64,000 bases of DNA from Lachnospiraceae bacterium. GTDB taxonomy: Bacteria > Bacillota > Clostridia > Lachnospirales > Lachnospiraceae. The translations under genes were made by a program, and so were the position numbers. Shown piece by piece: positions 34,941 to 44,474 of the stretch. How positions within the stretch are numbered: position 1 is the first letter of the stretch; each line of letters begins with the position of its first letter. The notes under the pieces were generated by a model, which worked only from the letters and a program-made list of their open reading frames with translations, was not told the origin of the DNA and searched no databases. The stretch spans positions 50,190 to 114,189 of the forward strand of contig JAFYZH010000063.1 in NCBI GenBank assembly GCA_017548765.1. The letters are read 5' to 3'.

Positions 34941-36689
34941 ATGAAAATAGACAAGCTTGTTGGAGAGCGTTTTAAGGAGCGTCCCGCGGATTGTGTCATT
35001 GACAGCCATGCGCTGATGGTGCGCGGTGGCTACATGAAGTATGTCGGAAACGGTATTTTTTCCCAGTATCCGATCCTGAAGCGGATCTCGAAGAAGATCG
35101 AGAACATCATCCGCGAGGAGATGGATCGCATCGATGGACAGGAAGTTCTGTTCCCGGTCGTTATGCCGGCATCCCTGTGGGAGGAGTCGGGTCGTTATGA
35201 GTCTGTCGGAAGCGAGCTTTTGCGCTTTACAGACCGTAACGGAAGTAAGATGATCCTTGGTATGACACACGAGGAAGCTGCAGTGCATCTGGTACGTGAG
35301 TACGGCCTCAGCTATACCCGTTATCCGTTCATGATCTATCAGATCCAGACGAAGTTCCGTGATGAGGCTCGTCCGCGTGGCGGTATGATCCGTGTGCGTG
35401 AGTTCACCATGAAGGACGCATATTCTTTCCATACCAGCCAGGAGGATCTGGAGCAGTATTATGATGTCTGCTACAAAGCATACGAGCGTATTTTCGCACG
35501 TGCAGGCGTTCCGGAGGTCATCTCCGTCGCATCCGACAGCGGTATGATGGGCGGCAGCCTGTCCCATGAATATATGCTTCTTACACCGGTCGGCGAGGAT
35601 TCGATCGCGATCTGCGATTCCTGCGACTACCGTGCGAACATGGAAGCAGCAGAAAGCATTACGGAGAATGCTCCCGTAGCTGAGAAGCAAGCACTTACGA
35701 AGGTTGCGACACCTCATCAGGAGACGATCGAGGATGTCTGCAAGTTCCTGAATGCTGAGACCATCAAGAGTGTTAAGGCGGTCGTATACCAGCTGAACCG
35801 TACGGATGAGTATGTGATCATCTTCATCCGCGGCGATCTGGATGTGAATGAAACAAAACTTACAAATCACCTGGGTGAGGACGTGCATCCTGCAGTGATC
35901 GACCTCGAGAGCGGCATCGTTGCCGGCTACATCGGACCGGTCGACCTGAATGCGAAGGATGGCACCATCGTGCTTTTTGATAAGTCCCTGGTGGGCGCGG
36001 ATAATATGGTCTGCGGCGCAAACGATGCAGGCTATCACTTCACGGGCCTGTCCATGGAGCGTGACTGCCCGGAGGCAGTATACATTGACCTCGCAAAGAT
36101 CACCGAGGGCGGCGTATGTCCGAAGTGCGGTAAGAAGTCGATCCACATCTCCCGTGGTATCGAGGTAGGTAATATCTTCCAGCTCGGCACGAAGTACACG
36201 AAGTCGATGAACATGCAGTACATCGACGAGAATGGCGAGAAGCATTATCCGATCATGGGTTGCTATGGTATCGGTGTCGGACGTCTGGCTGCTTCCGTTT
36301 GTGAGGCAAAGCATGATGAGTACGGTCCGATCTGGCCCATCACCATCGCTCCTTATACCGTTCATCTGTGCTGTATCCGTTCCGACGATCCGGAAGCGAA
36401 GAAGACTGCAGACGACCTGTACGCAGCGCTTCAGGCGAAGGGCATCGACGTATTGTACGATGACCGTGATGTGCGTCCGGGCGTTATGTTCTCCGACGCA
36501 GATCTGATCGGTGCGCCGATCCGTATCACCGTAAGCCCCAGAAACATGAAAGAGGGCGTTGCCGAGATGGCGACCCGCGATAAGCGTTTCTCGGAGAAGG
36601 TTGAACTGGATAAGGTCATGGAGACCACGATGCGTTGGATCTGCACATTGACCGAGGAGATCGAAAGCGTAGCTAACGCGATCCAATAA
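34941..36689 (+). CDS. proS: Prolyl-tRNA synthetase, bacterial type
   Basis: 582 residues. Class II synthetase with motif 2 TKFRDEARPRGGMIRVREF, motif 3 GCYGIGVGRLAA, and the inserted editing (INS) domain between about residues 230 and 390 (VCKFLNAETIKSVKAVVY, NHLGEDVHPA), the long bacterial form. It charges tRNA-Pro and edits misacylated Ala. CAGGAGGTCAG before the ATG at 34941 marks the start. Its codon use (CGT for Arg) is that of a highly expressed gene. guaA follows 62 bases downstream. Confidence 0.95.
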   Translation: MKIDKLVGERFKERPADCVIDSHALMVRGGYMKYVGNGIFSQYPILKRISKKIENIIREEMDRIDGQEVLFPVVMPASLWEESGRYESVGSELLRFTDRNGSKMILGMTHEEAAVHLVREYGLSYTRYPFMIYQIQTKFRDEARPRGGMIRVREFTMKDAYSFHTSQEDLEQYYDVCYKAYERIFARAGVPEVISVASDSGMMGGSLSHEYMLLTPVGEDSIAICDSCDYRANMEAAESITENAPVAEKQALTKVATPHQETIEDVCKFLNAETIKSVKAVVYQLNRTDEYVIIFIRGDLDVNETKLTNHLGEDVHPAVIDLESGIVAGYIGPVDLNAKDGTIVLFDKSLVGADNMVCGANDAGYHFTGLSMERDCPEAVYIDLAKITEGGVCPKCGKKSIHISRGIEVGNIFQLGTKYTKSMNMQYIDENGEKHYPIMGCYGIGVGRLAASVCEAKHDEYGPIWPITIAPYTVHLCCIRSDDPEAKKTADDLYAALQAKGIDVLYDDRDVRPGVMFSDADLIGAPIRITVSPRNMKEGVAEMATRDKRFSEKVELDKVMETTMRWICTLTEEIESVANAIQ

Positions 36690-36751
36690 TAGTGTTTGAG
36701 AGAGATAGTTAGAAAAGCAGAGCGGGCCTTAAGTCCGCGGAAAGGAATGAA

Positions 36752-37738
36752 ATGAGCAGTAATGTAAGACCGGAAACGATGGAACGTATTACGACACCGG
36801 CGCTGGCGCAGGCTTTTATCGAGGAGCAGGTCGCAGAGATCCGCAAGCAGGTGGGAGATAAGAAAGTGCTTCTGGCACTGTCCGGAGGCGTTGACTCTTC
36901 CGTAGTAGCAGCCCTTCTGATAAAGGCGATCGGCAAGAACCTGACCTGTGTACATGTTAATCATGGACTTCTTCGTAAGGGCGAGCCTGAGCAGGTCATC
37001 GAAGTTTTCAAAAACCAGTTGAATGCAAACCTGATCTATGTAGATGCGATCGACCGTTTCCTGGATAAACTCGCAGGTGTTTCGGATCCTGAGCAGAAGC
37101 GTAAGATCATCGGTAAGGAATTCATCGATGTATTCGCTGAGGAAGCCCGTAAGCTGGATGGCGTAGAGTTCCTGGCACAGGGAACCATTTACCCCGACAT
37201 CCTGGAGAGCCACGGCGTTAAGGCACATCACAACGTAGGCGGCCTGCCGGAGGATCTGAAGTTCGAACTCGTTGAGCCTGTGAAGCTCCTGTATAAGGAT
37301 GAGGTTCGTGTAGTCGGTAAGGAACTCGGCCTTCCGGATAATATGGTTTATCGTCAGCCGTTCCCGGGCCCGGGCTTGGGCGTTCGTTGTGTCGGCGCGA
37401 TCACTCGTGACCGTCTGGAGTCCCTGCGTGAGGCAGATGCCATCGTTCGTGAGGAGATCGGTAAACTCGATCCTGTACCGTGGCAGTACTTCTGTGCGAT
37501 CCCGGATTTCACATCCACCGGTATCCGTTATGTGGATGGTAAGGGTGAGCGTTACATGGGTTGGGCAGTCGTTATCCGTGCGGTGAATACCGTGGATGCC
37601 GTTACCGCGACCGTTCCCGAGATCCCGTTTAAGATGCTTTGCACGATCCGCGATCGTATCATCGCGACCGTACCCGGCGTAAACCGTGTGCTTTGGGATA
37701 TCAGTGAGAAGCCTGTAAGCACCATCGAGTGGGAATAA
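36752..37738 (+). CDS. guaA: GMP synthase ATP-pyrophosphatase subunit, no glutaminase domain
   Basis: 328 residues. The PP-loop LALSGGVDSSV is near residue 48, followed by HVNHGLL, QGTIYPDILES, HHNVGGLPEDL, the dimerisation region QPFPGPGLGVRC and the C-terminal TIEWE, so this is a complete ATP-pyrophosphatase plus dimerisation unit. The usual bacterial GuaA is about 510-525 residues with an N-terminal class I glutaminase; here the protein starts just before IEEQVAEI and nothing upstream (36690-36751) encodes the missing part. It turns XMP into GMP with ATP and ammonia; the glutaminase must be elsewhere, or ammonia is used directly. Start is preceded by GGAAAGGAA. Confidence 0.9.
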   Translation: MSSNVRPETMERITTPALAQAFIEEQVAEIRKQVGDKKVLLALSGGVDSSVVAALLIKAIGKNLTCVHVNHGLLRKGEPEQVIEVFKNQLNANLIYVDAIDRFLDKLAGVSDPEQKRKIIGKEFIDVFAEEARKLDGVEFLAQGTIYPDILESHGVKAHHNVGGLPEDLKFELVEPVKLLYKDEVRVVGKELGLPDNMVYRQPFPGPGLGVRCVGAITRDRLESLREADAIVREEIGKLDPVPWQYFCAIPDFTSTGIRYVDGKGERYMGWAVVIRAVNTVDAVTATVPEIPFKMLCTIRDRIIATVPGVNRVLWDISEKPVSTIEWE

Positions 37739-37755
37739 AAAAGTTGATATAGAGA

Positions 37756-37801
37756 CGGGCAGTTTCCGCATGTTTTTCCGCGCGGGACTGCCTGTTTTTT
37801 T
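37756..37801 (+). terminator. Terminator after guaA
   Basis: GGGCAGT...CCGC pairs with GCGG..ACTGCCT, followed by a run of eight T (37794-37801). Confidence 0.75.
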
Positions 37802-37834
37802 GTGCGCAAGCATCGCTGTATCCGGTGCAGTTCG

Positions 37835-37863
37835 TTGACGCTCAAAGAGAACTGTGGTAGAAT
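37835..37863 (+). promoter_or_regulatory. Promoter of the ABC/FtsX operon
   Basis: TTGACG at 37835-37840, 17-base spacer, TAGAAT at 37858-37863. Confidence 0.7.
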
Positions 37864-37927
37864 GAAACTACGTAGTTTTGACGTATTTGAAGTGACATTT
37901 TATGACGATAATTTGGGAAAGAGCGGG

Positions 37928-38671
37928 ATGGATATGAGTGAAGTAAAACCTTGTGTCAGAATGGTAAATGCCGTGAAAGAGTTTCCGTCGGGCAGTGGAG
38001 TCGTGAAAGCATTGGACGGGATCACGCTGGACATCTGCCCTGGCGAGTTCGTCGTGGTGAACGGCGAGTCCGGTTGCGGTAAATCCACGCTCTTAAATAT
38101 GATCGGCTGTATGGATGGATTGACCTCCGGTAAGATCGAGATCTTCGGACGGGACATGACGACGCTCTCCGAGAAGGAGATGACCCTGTACCGGCGCCGG
38201 GATGTGGGGTTTATCTTTCAGGAATACCATCTGATGCCGGAACTGACAGCCTATGAAAACGTGGAATTTATCGCGGAACTGGTTGAGGATCCGATGTCTG
38301 TAGATGAAGTGGTCGATATGGTCGGGCTGACCGATGTTGCGGACCATACGCCCGGACAGCTCTCCGGCGGACAGCAGCAGAGAGATGCGATCGCGCGTGC
38401 TCTCGTTAAACGCCCGCGTATCCTCCTGGCCGATGAGCCGACGGCAGCGTTGGATGAGGCTTCCGCCCGCGAGGTTCTGCGTGTTTTCGAACGCCTGATC
38501 CAAAAGAATGATGAGCAGCCGGATCCGGAACGCAAAACGACGATCCTGCTGGTAACGCATAACCGCGAGATCGCAAAGATGGCCGATCGGGTGATCGTGC
38601 TGAAACAGGGAAGGATCGCTTCCGATGTTACGCAGGAGACTCGCTGCGGAGTAGATATGCTGGAATGGTGA
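37928..38671 (+). CDS. ABC transporter ATP-binding protein (MacB/LolD type)
   Basis: 247 residues. Walker A GESGCGKST, Q-loop FIFQEYHLMPELTA, signature LSGGQQQRD, Walker B ILLADEPTAALDE and switch HNREIAK are all present. The residue after QQQR in the signature region is Asp instead of the usual Val (LSGGQQQRDAIARAL). The group pairs with FtsX-like permeases and usually exports or extracts peptides, antibiotics or lipids. Start 37928 is uncertain; ATG 37934 is close. The stop overlaps into the permease start region. Confidence 0.85.
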   Translation: MDMSEVKPCVRMVNAVKEFPSGSGVVKALDGITLDICPGEFVVVNGESGCGKSTLLNMIGCMDGLTSGKIEIFGRDMTTLSEKEMTLYRRRDVGFIFQEYHLMPELTAYENVEFIAELVEDPMSVDEVVDMVGLTDVADHTPGQLSGGQQQRDAIARALVKRPRILLADEPTAALDEASAREVLRVFERLIQKNDEQPDPERKTTILLVTHNREIAKMADRVIVLKQGRIASDVTQETRCGVDMLEW

Positions 38672-38673
38672 CC

Positions 38674-41154
38674 ATGAAGAAAACGCTAAGAAAACTATGT
38701 ATACGCTATATGCGAAGACAGCGGGCCGCCTGCCTGTCTGTTTTCGTTGTGGCTATGCTTGCCGTGATGGCGTATCTCGGGATCATGGATACGGCGCAGG
38801 CCATGAAGAATAACATCGGCCGCTTCTGGAAGGAGACCGCATTCCGCGACATCGAGATCTCTGCGTCGAAACTTCTGTCCGAAGAGGATCTGGCAACGAT
38901 TCGGCAAACAGAGGGAGTTACAGCCGTGGAACCGCTTTGGTTCACGACCGGACATTCCGCCTCGGGCGATGCATCCGACTTTGACGTCATTTCCCTGACG
39001 GAGCAGATCAACACCGTGATCCTGACGGAAGGACGGATGCCGGAAACGGCAGAAGAATGTCTGCTCGAACTCCCGGTTTTGGAAGATTTGGGGATATCCG
39101 TCGGAGAAACGATCGAAGTGGAAGCCGACGATCTGTCGATACATCGATTTCTGGTGTGCGGAATAGCGCAGCATGCGGAACATGCGTGCCTGCCGATCCA
39201 GGTGCCCGGAAACCGATACATGATCGTAAAGAAGGAGGCATTCGACCCTGAAACCTTAGATGACCGCTGCATGAAAGCGATCCTCCGGATCGAAGGCAGC
39301 GAAGGATGCGACCGTTTTTCTCAGGAATACCAGGAGAAAGTCGACCGTGTCATGAAGCGCTTGTACCTTCTGGCAGCGCAGGATATCGGGCAGCAGATGT
39401 CCGGAGATGCGGATGGCTTGTCACCGGAGATGATCCTCGCAAGTGCATTGGCCGGCGACAGCAACGCCGAGCCATGGATGGTGCTGGACGTGTGGAGCTC
39501 CATGTACAGCTTCGCGATCCGTACGGCCGTGGACAATGTATCCGACATCGGCAGGACGTTTGCTCTCATGTTTGTGCTCGTCGGCGCTCTGGTGATCTTC
39601 TCCTCGATCCATCGTATGGTGGAAGAGGATAAACGCCAGATCGGGACCGCTAAGGCGGTCGGCCTTACAAATAAAGAGATCGCAGCGAGGTATCTGACAG
39701 CCGGTGTGGCTCCTGCTGTAGCCGGCATGCTGGTCGGCGCGCTCGCGGGCTTCGGTATCGTTCAGATGATATTGCTGCTGATCTATGGCAGGTTTTATGT
39801 TTACGGTATGGGTTATCCGGCGTTTCTGCCCGGCGTGACGCTCATAGTATTCGTCGTAGGATTTTTGCTTGCGGCTGCGGCGGCAGGCATCGCCTGTGCC
39901 GGCCTGATCCGGCGGCCTGCATTGTCCCTGTTAAATGACAGAGACGAGATAAAAACGACGGCCCGGAGATACGGGAATAGCCGAAGAGCGAAGCACGCTT
40001 CCAAATACAGGTTCTATGCGCGCATGATCCGCAGGCAGATGCGGCGTGAGAAGTGGCGCCTTCTGATGATCGCGGTATCCATAGCCGGTTGCATGGTTCT
40101 GCTGGTGACCGGATTTTCCGTAAAGTTTGCGATCTCGAGATCGATCAACCGCCAGTTTACCGACGTGGAACGCTATGACGTTAAGGTATGCTTCGATGCG
40201 GAAGAAACAGACGGAGACTCGCTGAAGCAGAAGATCCGGGACATCCTGCTTTCGTCCGGCCTGCAGGAAGGGGACGCGAACGGAGGTTTTGTCGAAGTCC
40301 TCGAACGTGAGTGCCTGTATTACGCCGAAGAACGTATAAACGGAGGCGAACTGCTCTGTGCAGATCCCGAGGCGCTGGAAGCCTTTTTCACGGCCGAGGA
40401 TATCGAAAACGGCGAGCGTTTCGGTAAGCGGAAGGCCACGGGCGTATACATCCCGCTTCGTGCTTCGGAGACGGGCAATATAAACAGCGGCGACAACATG
40501 TTCCTGCTCGACAGCCGGATGAAACTGAAAGTCGTGGATGTCATCGGTGTATATAATCATTACGTCGGCGGGCAGCTCCTGATGACGGTTTCCTCTTACG
40601 AAGAGATCTACGGAGAGAAACCGGAGAACAACCGTTTCCTGATCCGCTGTGGGGAGAAAACCTGCGATCCGCTTTGTGAGAAACTGTCGCAACTTCCGGT
40701 CAATGTGATCCGGACGAGCGATAAGAAGCAGGAGTATCTGAGATACACGACTGCCCTGAATGCAGTAGCCGCGCTTCTGGCTGCGATCGCCGCGTTTATG
40801 GCGGGCGGCGTCCTGATCAACCTGATCTACCTGCAATACTATCGCAAGAAGGGTAGTCTGGTGATCATGCGGATCAACGGCTTTACGGCGATGGAGACGG
40901 CCGGCTACGTGCTGGGAGAGTCGATCCTGACCCATGTGGTCGGTATCGTGTTCGGCATCCTCGGCGGAACGTGGCTTTCCGGAAGGATCCTGCGCCTGAT
41001 GGAGGGACGCCAGTTCCATATCATCCGGGATCCGCAGATCGCGGCCTGGGTCGTTGCTACCGTTATCCTGTTGTTTTTCTCGGTGATCATTCATTCGGTC
41101 ATCGTACGTGCCGTCGTGAAACTGAAACCGACGGAAGATGTTATGATCCGCTGA
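38674..41154 (+). CDS. FtsX-like ABC permease
   Basis: 826 residues. One membrane helix at the N-terminus, a large extracellular domain (to ~residue 280), three helices in the first FtsX unit (FALMFVLVGALVIFSS), a linker, a second extracellular domain and the second FtsX unit near the C-terminus (ALNAVAALLAAIAAFMAGG...). The double FtsX layout is that of BceB-like and macrolide/peptide-related exporters in Bacillota. It works with the ATPase just upstream. ATG 38674 is two bases after the ATPase stop; an in-frame ATG at 38665 is possible. Confidence 0.85.
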   Translation: MKKTLRKLCIRYMRRQRAACLSVFVVAMLAVMAYLGIMDTAQAMKNNIGRFWKETAFRDIEISASKLLSEEDLATIRQTEGVTAVEPLWFTTGHSASGDASDFDVISLTEQINTVILTEGRMPETAEECLLELPVLEDLGISVGETIEVEADDLSIHRFLVCGIAQHAEHACLPIQVPGNRYMIVKKEAFDPETLDDRCMKAILRIEGSEGCDRFSQEYQEKVDRVMKRLYLLAAQDIGQQMSGDADGLSPEMILASALAGDSNAEPWMVLDVWSSMYSFAIRTAVDNVSDIGRTFALMFVLVGALVIFSSIHRMVEEDKRQIGTAKAVGLTNKEIAARYLTAGVAPAVAGMLVGALAGFGIVQMILLLIYGRFYVYGMGYPAFLPGVTLIVFVVGFLLAAAAAGIACAGLIRRPALSLLNDRDEIKTTARRYGNSRRAKHASKYRFYARMIRRQMRREKWRLLMIAVSIAGCMVLLVTGFSVKFAISRSINRQFTDVERYDVKVCFDAEETDGDSLKQKIRDILLSSGLQEGDANGGFVEVLERECLYYAEERINGGELLCADPEALEAFFTAEDIENGERFGKRKATGVYIPLRASETGNINSGDNMFLLDSRMKLKVVDVIGVYNHYVGGQLLMTVSSYEEIYGEKPENNRFLIRCGEKTCDPLCEKLSQLPVNVIRTSDKKQEYLRYTTALNAVAALLAAIAAFMAGGVLINLIYLQYYRKKGSLVIMRINGFTAMETAGYVLGESILTHVVGIVFGILGGTWLSGRILRLMEGRQFHIIRDPQIAAWVVATVILLFFSVIIHSVIVRAVVKLKPTEDVMIR

Positions 41155-41177
41155 CGGATCTTTTTGGAGGGGTTACT

Positions 41178-42917
41178 ATGAAAATGTTATTGAGACTGAG
41201 CCGGGAGGCCATACGCTACCGTACACTGTATATCATTGCCATCATGTCTACGCTGCTACTCACCGGCGTGAATCTTGCGGCTCCGCGTGTCCTGTCCGCC
41301 ATGACGGGTATCGTCAGCAAAGGTGTGGACGATGCAGGCATGAAGCGGATATGGGGACTTACGGGCATATTGGTCGGACTGTATCTCCTGCGCATCATTT
41401 TCCGCTTCCTGAATAACTACCTGGCGCATAAAGCAGCCTGGTACCTGGTCGGTGACTTGCGTACACGGACGTATGATAAGCTGGAGCGCATGCACATCGG
41501 CTATTTCCACGATAAGCAGACGGGCGACCTGATGAGTCGCATCGTCAACGATACGCGCGATTTCGAACTTTTGTACGCGCACATGATACCGGACACGATC
41601 ACGAACATCATGACCTTCGTGGGCGCGCTGATCATCCTGCTTACGATCGACCTGAAACTGGCGCTGATCACCTGCGCGCCGATCCCGCTGATCTTTTTAT
41701 CCGGTATTTTCTTCTCGAAAAAGGTGCGGCCGTATTTCCGTGCCTCCCAGAAGAAGATGGGCGAACTGAACGGTAAGCTTCAGGATAACCTCTCCGGTAT
41801 CCAGGAGATCCAGTCGTTCGGTCGTGAGGAGTATGAGACCGAACAGGTCAATGTAAAGAATTTCGAGCACATTTCTGCAATGCTGAAGGCTCTGAAGATC
41901 AGTGCGATTTTTCATCCCTGCGTCGAATTCATCTCTTCGATCGGAACCATCCTGGTCGTTTCGTTCGGCGGTTACCTGGCATGGAAAGAGGGCATGCAGG
42001 TCGAATCGATCGTTGCATTTTTGCTGTATCTGGGTCTGTTCTATGCACCCGTGACCGGGCTTGCAAATCTCCTGGAGAATATGCAGCAGTCCATGGCGGG
42101 CGCGGAACGTGTCATGAGCATTCTGGACGCCCCGTGCGAGATCGTCGATAAGGAAAATGCGACCCCGCTCACGGACGTTAAAGGAGAGATCGAATTCGAC
42201 CACGTCAGCTTCTCTTACGAGACCGGCGATGTTGTTTTGAATGATATTTCGTTCAAGTGTGAGGCCGGAAAGATGCTGGCCCTCGTCGGGCCGACCGGCG
42301 TGGGTAAGACGACGCTCACGAAACTGATCTCGCGGTTTTACCAGCCTACGGGAGGCAGTATCAAGATCGATGGTAAGGATCTGATGGACGTCACCATCGA
42401 AAGTTTGCGTAAGAACATTTCCCCCGTCCTCCAGGACACCTTCCTGTTCAACGGAACGATCGCCGAGAACATCGGTTACGCTGAGCCGGAGGCGGGACTC
42501 GAAGCGATCATGGAGGCGGCAAAGGCTGCGAATATCCACGAGGATATCATGCATATGCCGGACGGATATAACACGGTGGTGGGAGAGCGTGGACTGCGTC
42601 TCTCCGGAGGACAGAAGCAGCGCGTGGCTATTTCGCGTGCGATCCTTCGCAAATCCCCGATCATCATCCTGGATGAGGCGACGGCTTCGGTCGATGTCGA
42701 GACTGAGCACCAGATCCAGGAAGCGATCTCAAACATCGCAGGCAGCCGGACGATCATCGCTATCGCCCACCGCCTTTCGACGATCCGCAACGCGGATAAG
42801 ATCCTCGTCATCGAGGAAGGTCGCCTGATCGAAGAGGGGACACACGATGAACTTATCGCCCTGGGCGGACGTTATGCACGCATGAATCGTATCCAGAGCG
42901 CGGAAAAACAGGAATAA
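41178..42917 (+). CDS. ABC exporter, fused permease and ATPase
   Basis: 579 residues. Six membrane helices (~15-310) of the ABC transporter type 1 fold with the coupling segment MHIGYFHDKQTGDLMSRIVND, then the nucleotide-binding domain: Walker A GPTGVGKTT, Q-loop PVLQDTFLFNGTI, signature LSGGQKQRV, Walker B IIILDEATASVD, H-loop AHRLST. It works as homo- or heterodimer exporting lipids, peptides or drugs. GGAGGGG is the ribosome binding site 23 bases after the FtsX gene, so it is likely in the same operon. A terminator follows. Confidence 0.92.
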   Translation: MKMLLRLSREAIRYRTLYIIAIMSTLLLTGVNLAAPRVLSAMTGIVSKGVDDAGMKRIWGLTGILVGLYLLRIIFRFLNNYLAHKAAWYLVGDLRTRTYDKLERMHIGYFHDKQTGDLMSRIVNDTRDFELLYAHMIPDTITNIMTFVGALIILLTIDLKLALITCAPIPLIFLSGIFFSKKVRPYFRASQKKMGELNGKLQDNLSGIQEIQSFGREEYETEQVNVKNFEHISAMLKALKISAIFHPCVEFISSIGTILVVSFGGYLAWKEGMQVESIVAFLLYLGLFYAPVTGLANLLENMQQSMAGAERVMSILDAPCEIVDKENATPLTDVKGEIEFDHVSFSYETGDVVLNDISFKCEAGKMLALVGPTGVGKTTLTKLISRFYQPTGGSIKIDGKDLMDVTIESLRKNISPVLQDTFLFNGTIAENIGYAEPEAGLEAIMEAAKAANIHEDIMHMPDGYNTVVGERGLRLSGGQKQRVAISRAILRKSPIIILDEATASVDVETEHQIQEAISNIAGSRTIIAIAHRLSTIRNADKILVIEEGRLIEEGTHDELIALGGRYARMNRIQSAEKQE

Positions 42918-42926
42918 ACAGAAGGG

Positions 42927-42952
42927 TGCCGCAGGAAATCTGCGGCATTTTT
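42927..42952 (+). terminator. Terminator after the ABC exporter
   Basis: Perfect 8-pair stem TGCCGCAG/CTGCGGCA, GAAAT loop, T-run. Confidence 0.9.
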
Positions 42953-43022
42953 CATTTTCCTTGTGGGAAAATGTCTTCCCCCTACGTTCCTATGTCAGAA
43001 AACCGAAATTAGGAGAAAAGAA

Positions 43023-44276
43023 ATGGATGGTAAATCGAGATTACTGAACCTTTTGATCGTGTTTGTGGTCGTGTGTGCTCTGATCACTGCATGTAGGAAT
43101 AATGAAAAAGATGGAAAAGACACGACTGCGAATGATAAAGCCGGCGTAACGACACAGGACGATGCGCTGAATGAAACGCTTTCGCCGCCGGACCGGATGA
43201 CGGCGATCTACGATAAGGATGATAATAAACTGGGAGAGATCGACGGAAGGGCACTGTGTACGGCTGTGGACGATGGCATTTTCTACAGCATTTTCCGGCT
43301 CGGAGAAAATGAGCAGACCGCAACCGCGCAGTATAGACTGTTCCGCAAGTCGGACAATACCGACATCCTGCTGGGAAACCTGAAGGATCAAGGTTACGAG
43401 GCGCAGTTCTGCCGTACTGAATATAACGGCCGGATCTATACACTGGCGATCCAGGGCTATCCGATCGATAAAGAAAAGGACGATCTGATCCTTCTGGAGT
43501 TCGATCCGAAGGCCGGGACGATGAAGAAACAGGTCATTTCCCACGATGGCTTCCCTTACGGATCCATGGCGTTCCTGGACGGCAAACTGCTGATCATGAA
43601 TCATGAAACGCTGACAACGAAGGAGAGTTGCATCTACGAGTACGATCCGGCGACGGAGAGTGTCCGCACAGTCATCAACATTCCGGACGATCAGGGATCG
43701 TTGCGCGCAGTCAGTGTGAGCGGGGACAATGTATACCTCTTCCGCTGGAAGGGCGTCGATGGCGGCGAACCGAAGATCTATTTGGATCAATATGATAAAA
43801 ACTTCCAAAAGAAGAGTGAAAAAGTGATAAACGATGTGCTTGCAAAAGCGATCGTTAATGTCCGTGGTATCATGAGCCGTGCAGATGCGATCAATGAACT
43901 CGGATACTACATTACACATTTTGAGATCACGGACGACCGCTACCTGCACTATGAGAATTTTGCCGTCACACGTGTCATCGTGGATCTTCAGACAGAAGAC
44001 ACCATTTTCTCTCAAGACGATCTGTATAACGGATCGAACGGCGGTGGCGCTACGATGATCTGCCGTTATTCTGAAGATATCGGATCCGCGGCTTCTTCCG
44101 AGATCTACCGCTATGAAAACGGTGAGCTTAAACCGGTCGAAGTACATCTTCCGGAGCATCATAAACTGGTACGATACATTTCGAGTGCTCCAGGCGGCTC
44201 GTGGCTGCTGGCAGCAGTGGACGTACCTTCGGCGAGTTCGCAGACAGAGGCAGTTTATCTGTTTTCCATGCCTTGA
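43023..44276 (+). CDS. Lipoprotein of unknown function
   Basis: 417 residues. A lipoprotein signal peptide ends in the lipobox LITAC (Cys24), followed by an Asp/Lys/Thr-rich linker and a domain with repeated short beta-strand units (DGRALCTAVDDGIFYSIF, DGKLLIMNHE, GDNVYLFRWKG), resembling a beta-propeller such as DUF5050-like proteins. It should sit on the outer face of the membrane. Specific function unknown. AGGAGAAAAG precedes the ATG; a long hairpin follows at 44298. Confidence 0.75.
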   Translation: MDGKSRLLNLLIVFVVVCALITACRNNEKDGKDTTANDKAGVTTQDDALNETLSPPDRMTAIYDKDDNKLGEIDGRALCTAVDDGIFYSIFRLGENEQTATAQYRLFRKSDNTDILLGNLKDQGYEAQFCRTEYNGRIYTLAIQGYPIDKEKDDLILLEFDPKAGTMKKQVISHDGFPYGSMAFLDGKLLIMNHETLTTKESCIYEYDPATESVRTVINIPDDQGSLRAVSVSGDNVYLFRWKGVDGGEPKIYLDQYDKNFQKKSEKVINDVLAKAIVNVRGIMSRADAINELGYYITHFEITDDRYLHYENFAVTRVIVDLQTEDTIFSQDDLYNGSNGGGATMICRYSEDIGSAASSEIYRYENGELKPVEVHLPEHHKLVRYISSAPGGSWLLAAVDVPSASSQTEAVYLFSMP

Positions 44277-44297
44277 TCACATATATATACCCTATTG

Positions 44298-44340
44298 CAA
44301 ACAACGGCAGGCTTTCCCTCCAAGGACCTGCCGTTGTTTG
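44298..44340 (+). terminator. Long perfect hairpin after the lipoprotein gene
   Basis: CAAACAACGGCAGG (44298-44311) pairs perfectly with CCTGCCGTTGTTTG (44327-44340); 14 pairs. No T-run follows directly, but the stem ends T-rich; it is a likely terminator. Confidence 0.75.
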
Positions 44341-44373
44341 CATGTCCGGGCCCGGAAAGGCCGCCTTTTTTTG

Positions 44374-44402
44374 TTGAAAGTCGGGGCCGTAAATGGTATA
44401 AT
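44374..44402 (+). promoter_or_regulatory. Promoter of the esterase-nucleotidase pair
   Basis: TTGAAA at 44374-44379, 17-base spacer, TATAAT at 44397-44402. Confidence 0.75.
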
Positions 44403-44474
44403 AATGCATTAGAAACACTCAGACGATGAGTGAAGAAACCGTGCGTATATTACAGGATAAAAAGGGGTTACAGT

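Noticed and set aside
34935-36686. 583-codon antisense frame over proS
   Set aside because: It mirrors a highly biased gene; no ribosome binding site, His/Arg/Ile-rich translation with no motif. The + strand proS is certain.
36690-37738. guaA as a frameshifted or truncated pseudogene
   Set aside because: The gene has its own binding site, starts at the domain border and no glutaminase fragments are visible upstream in any frame.
36431-37813. 460-codon antisense frame over guaA
   Set aside because: Same effect of codon bias of guaA; no recognisable protein features.
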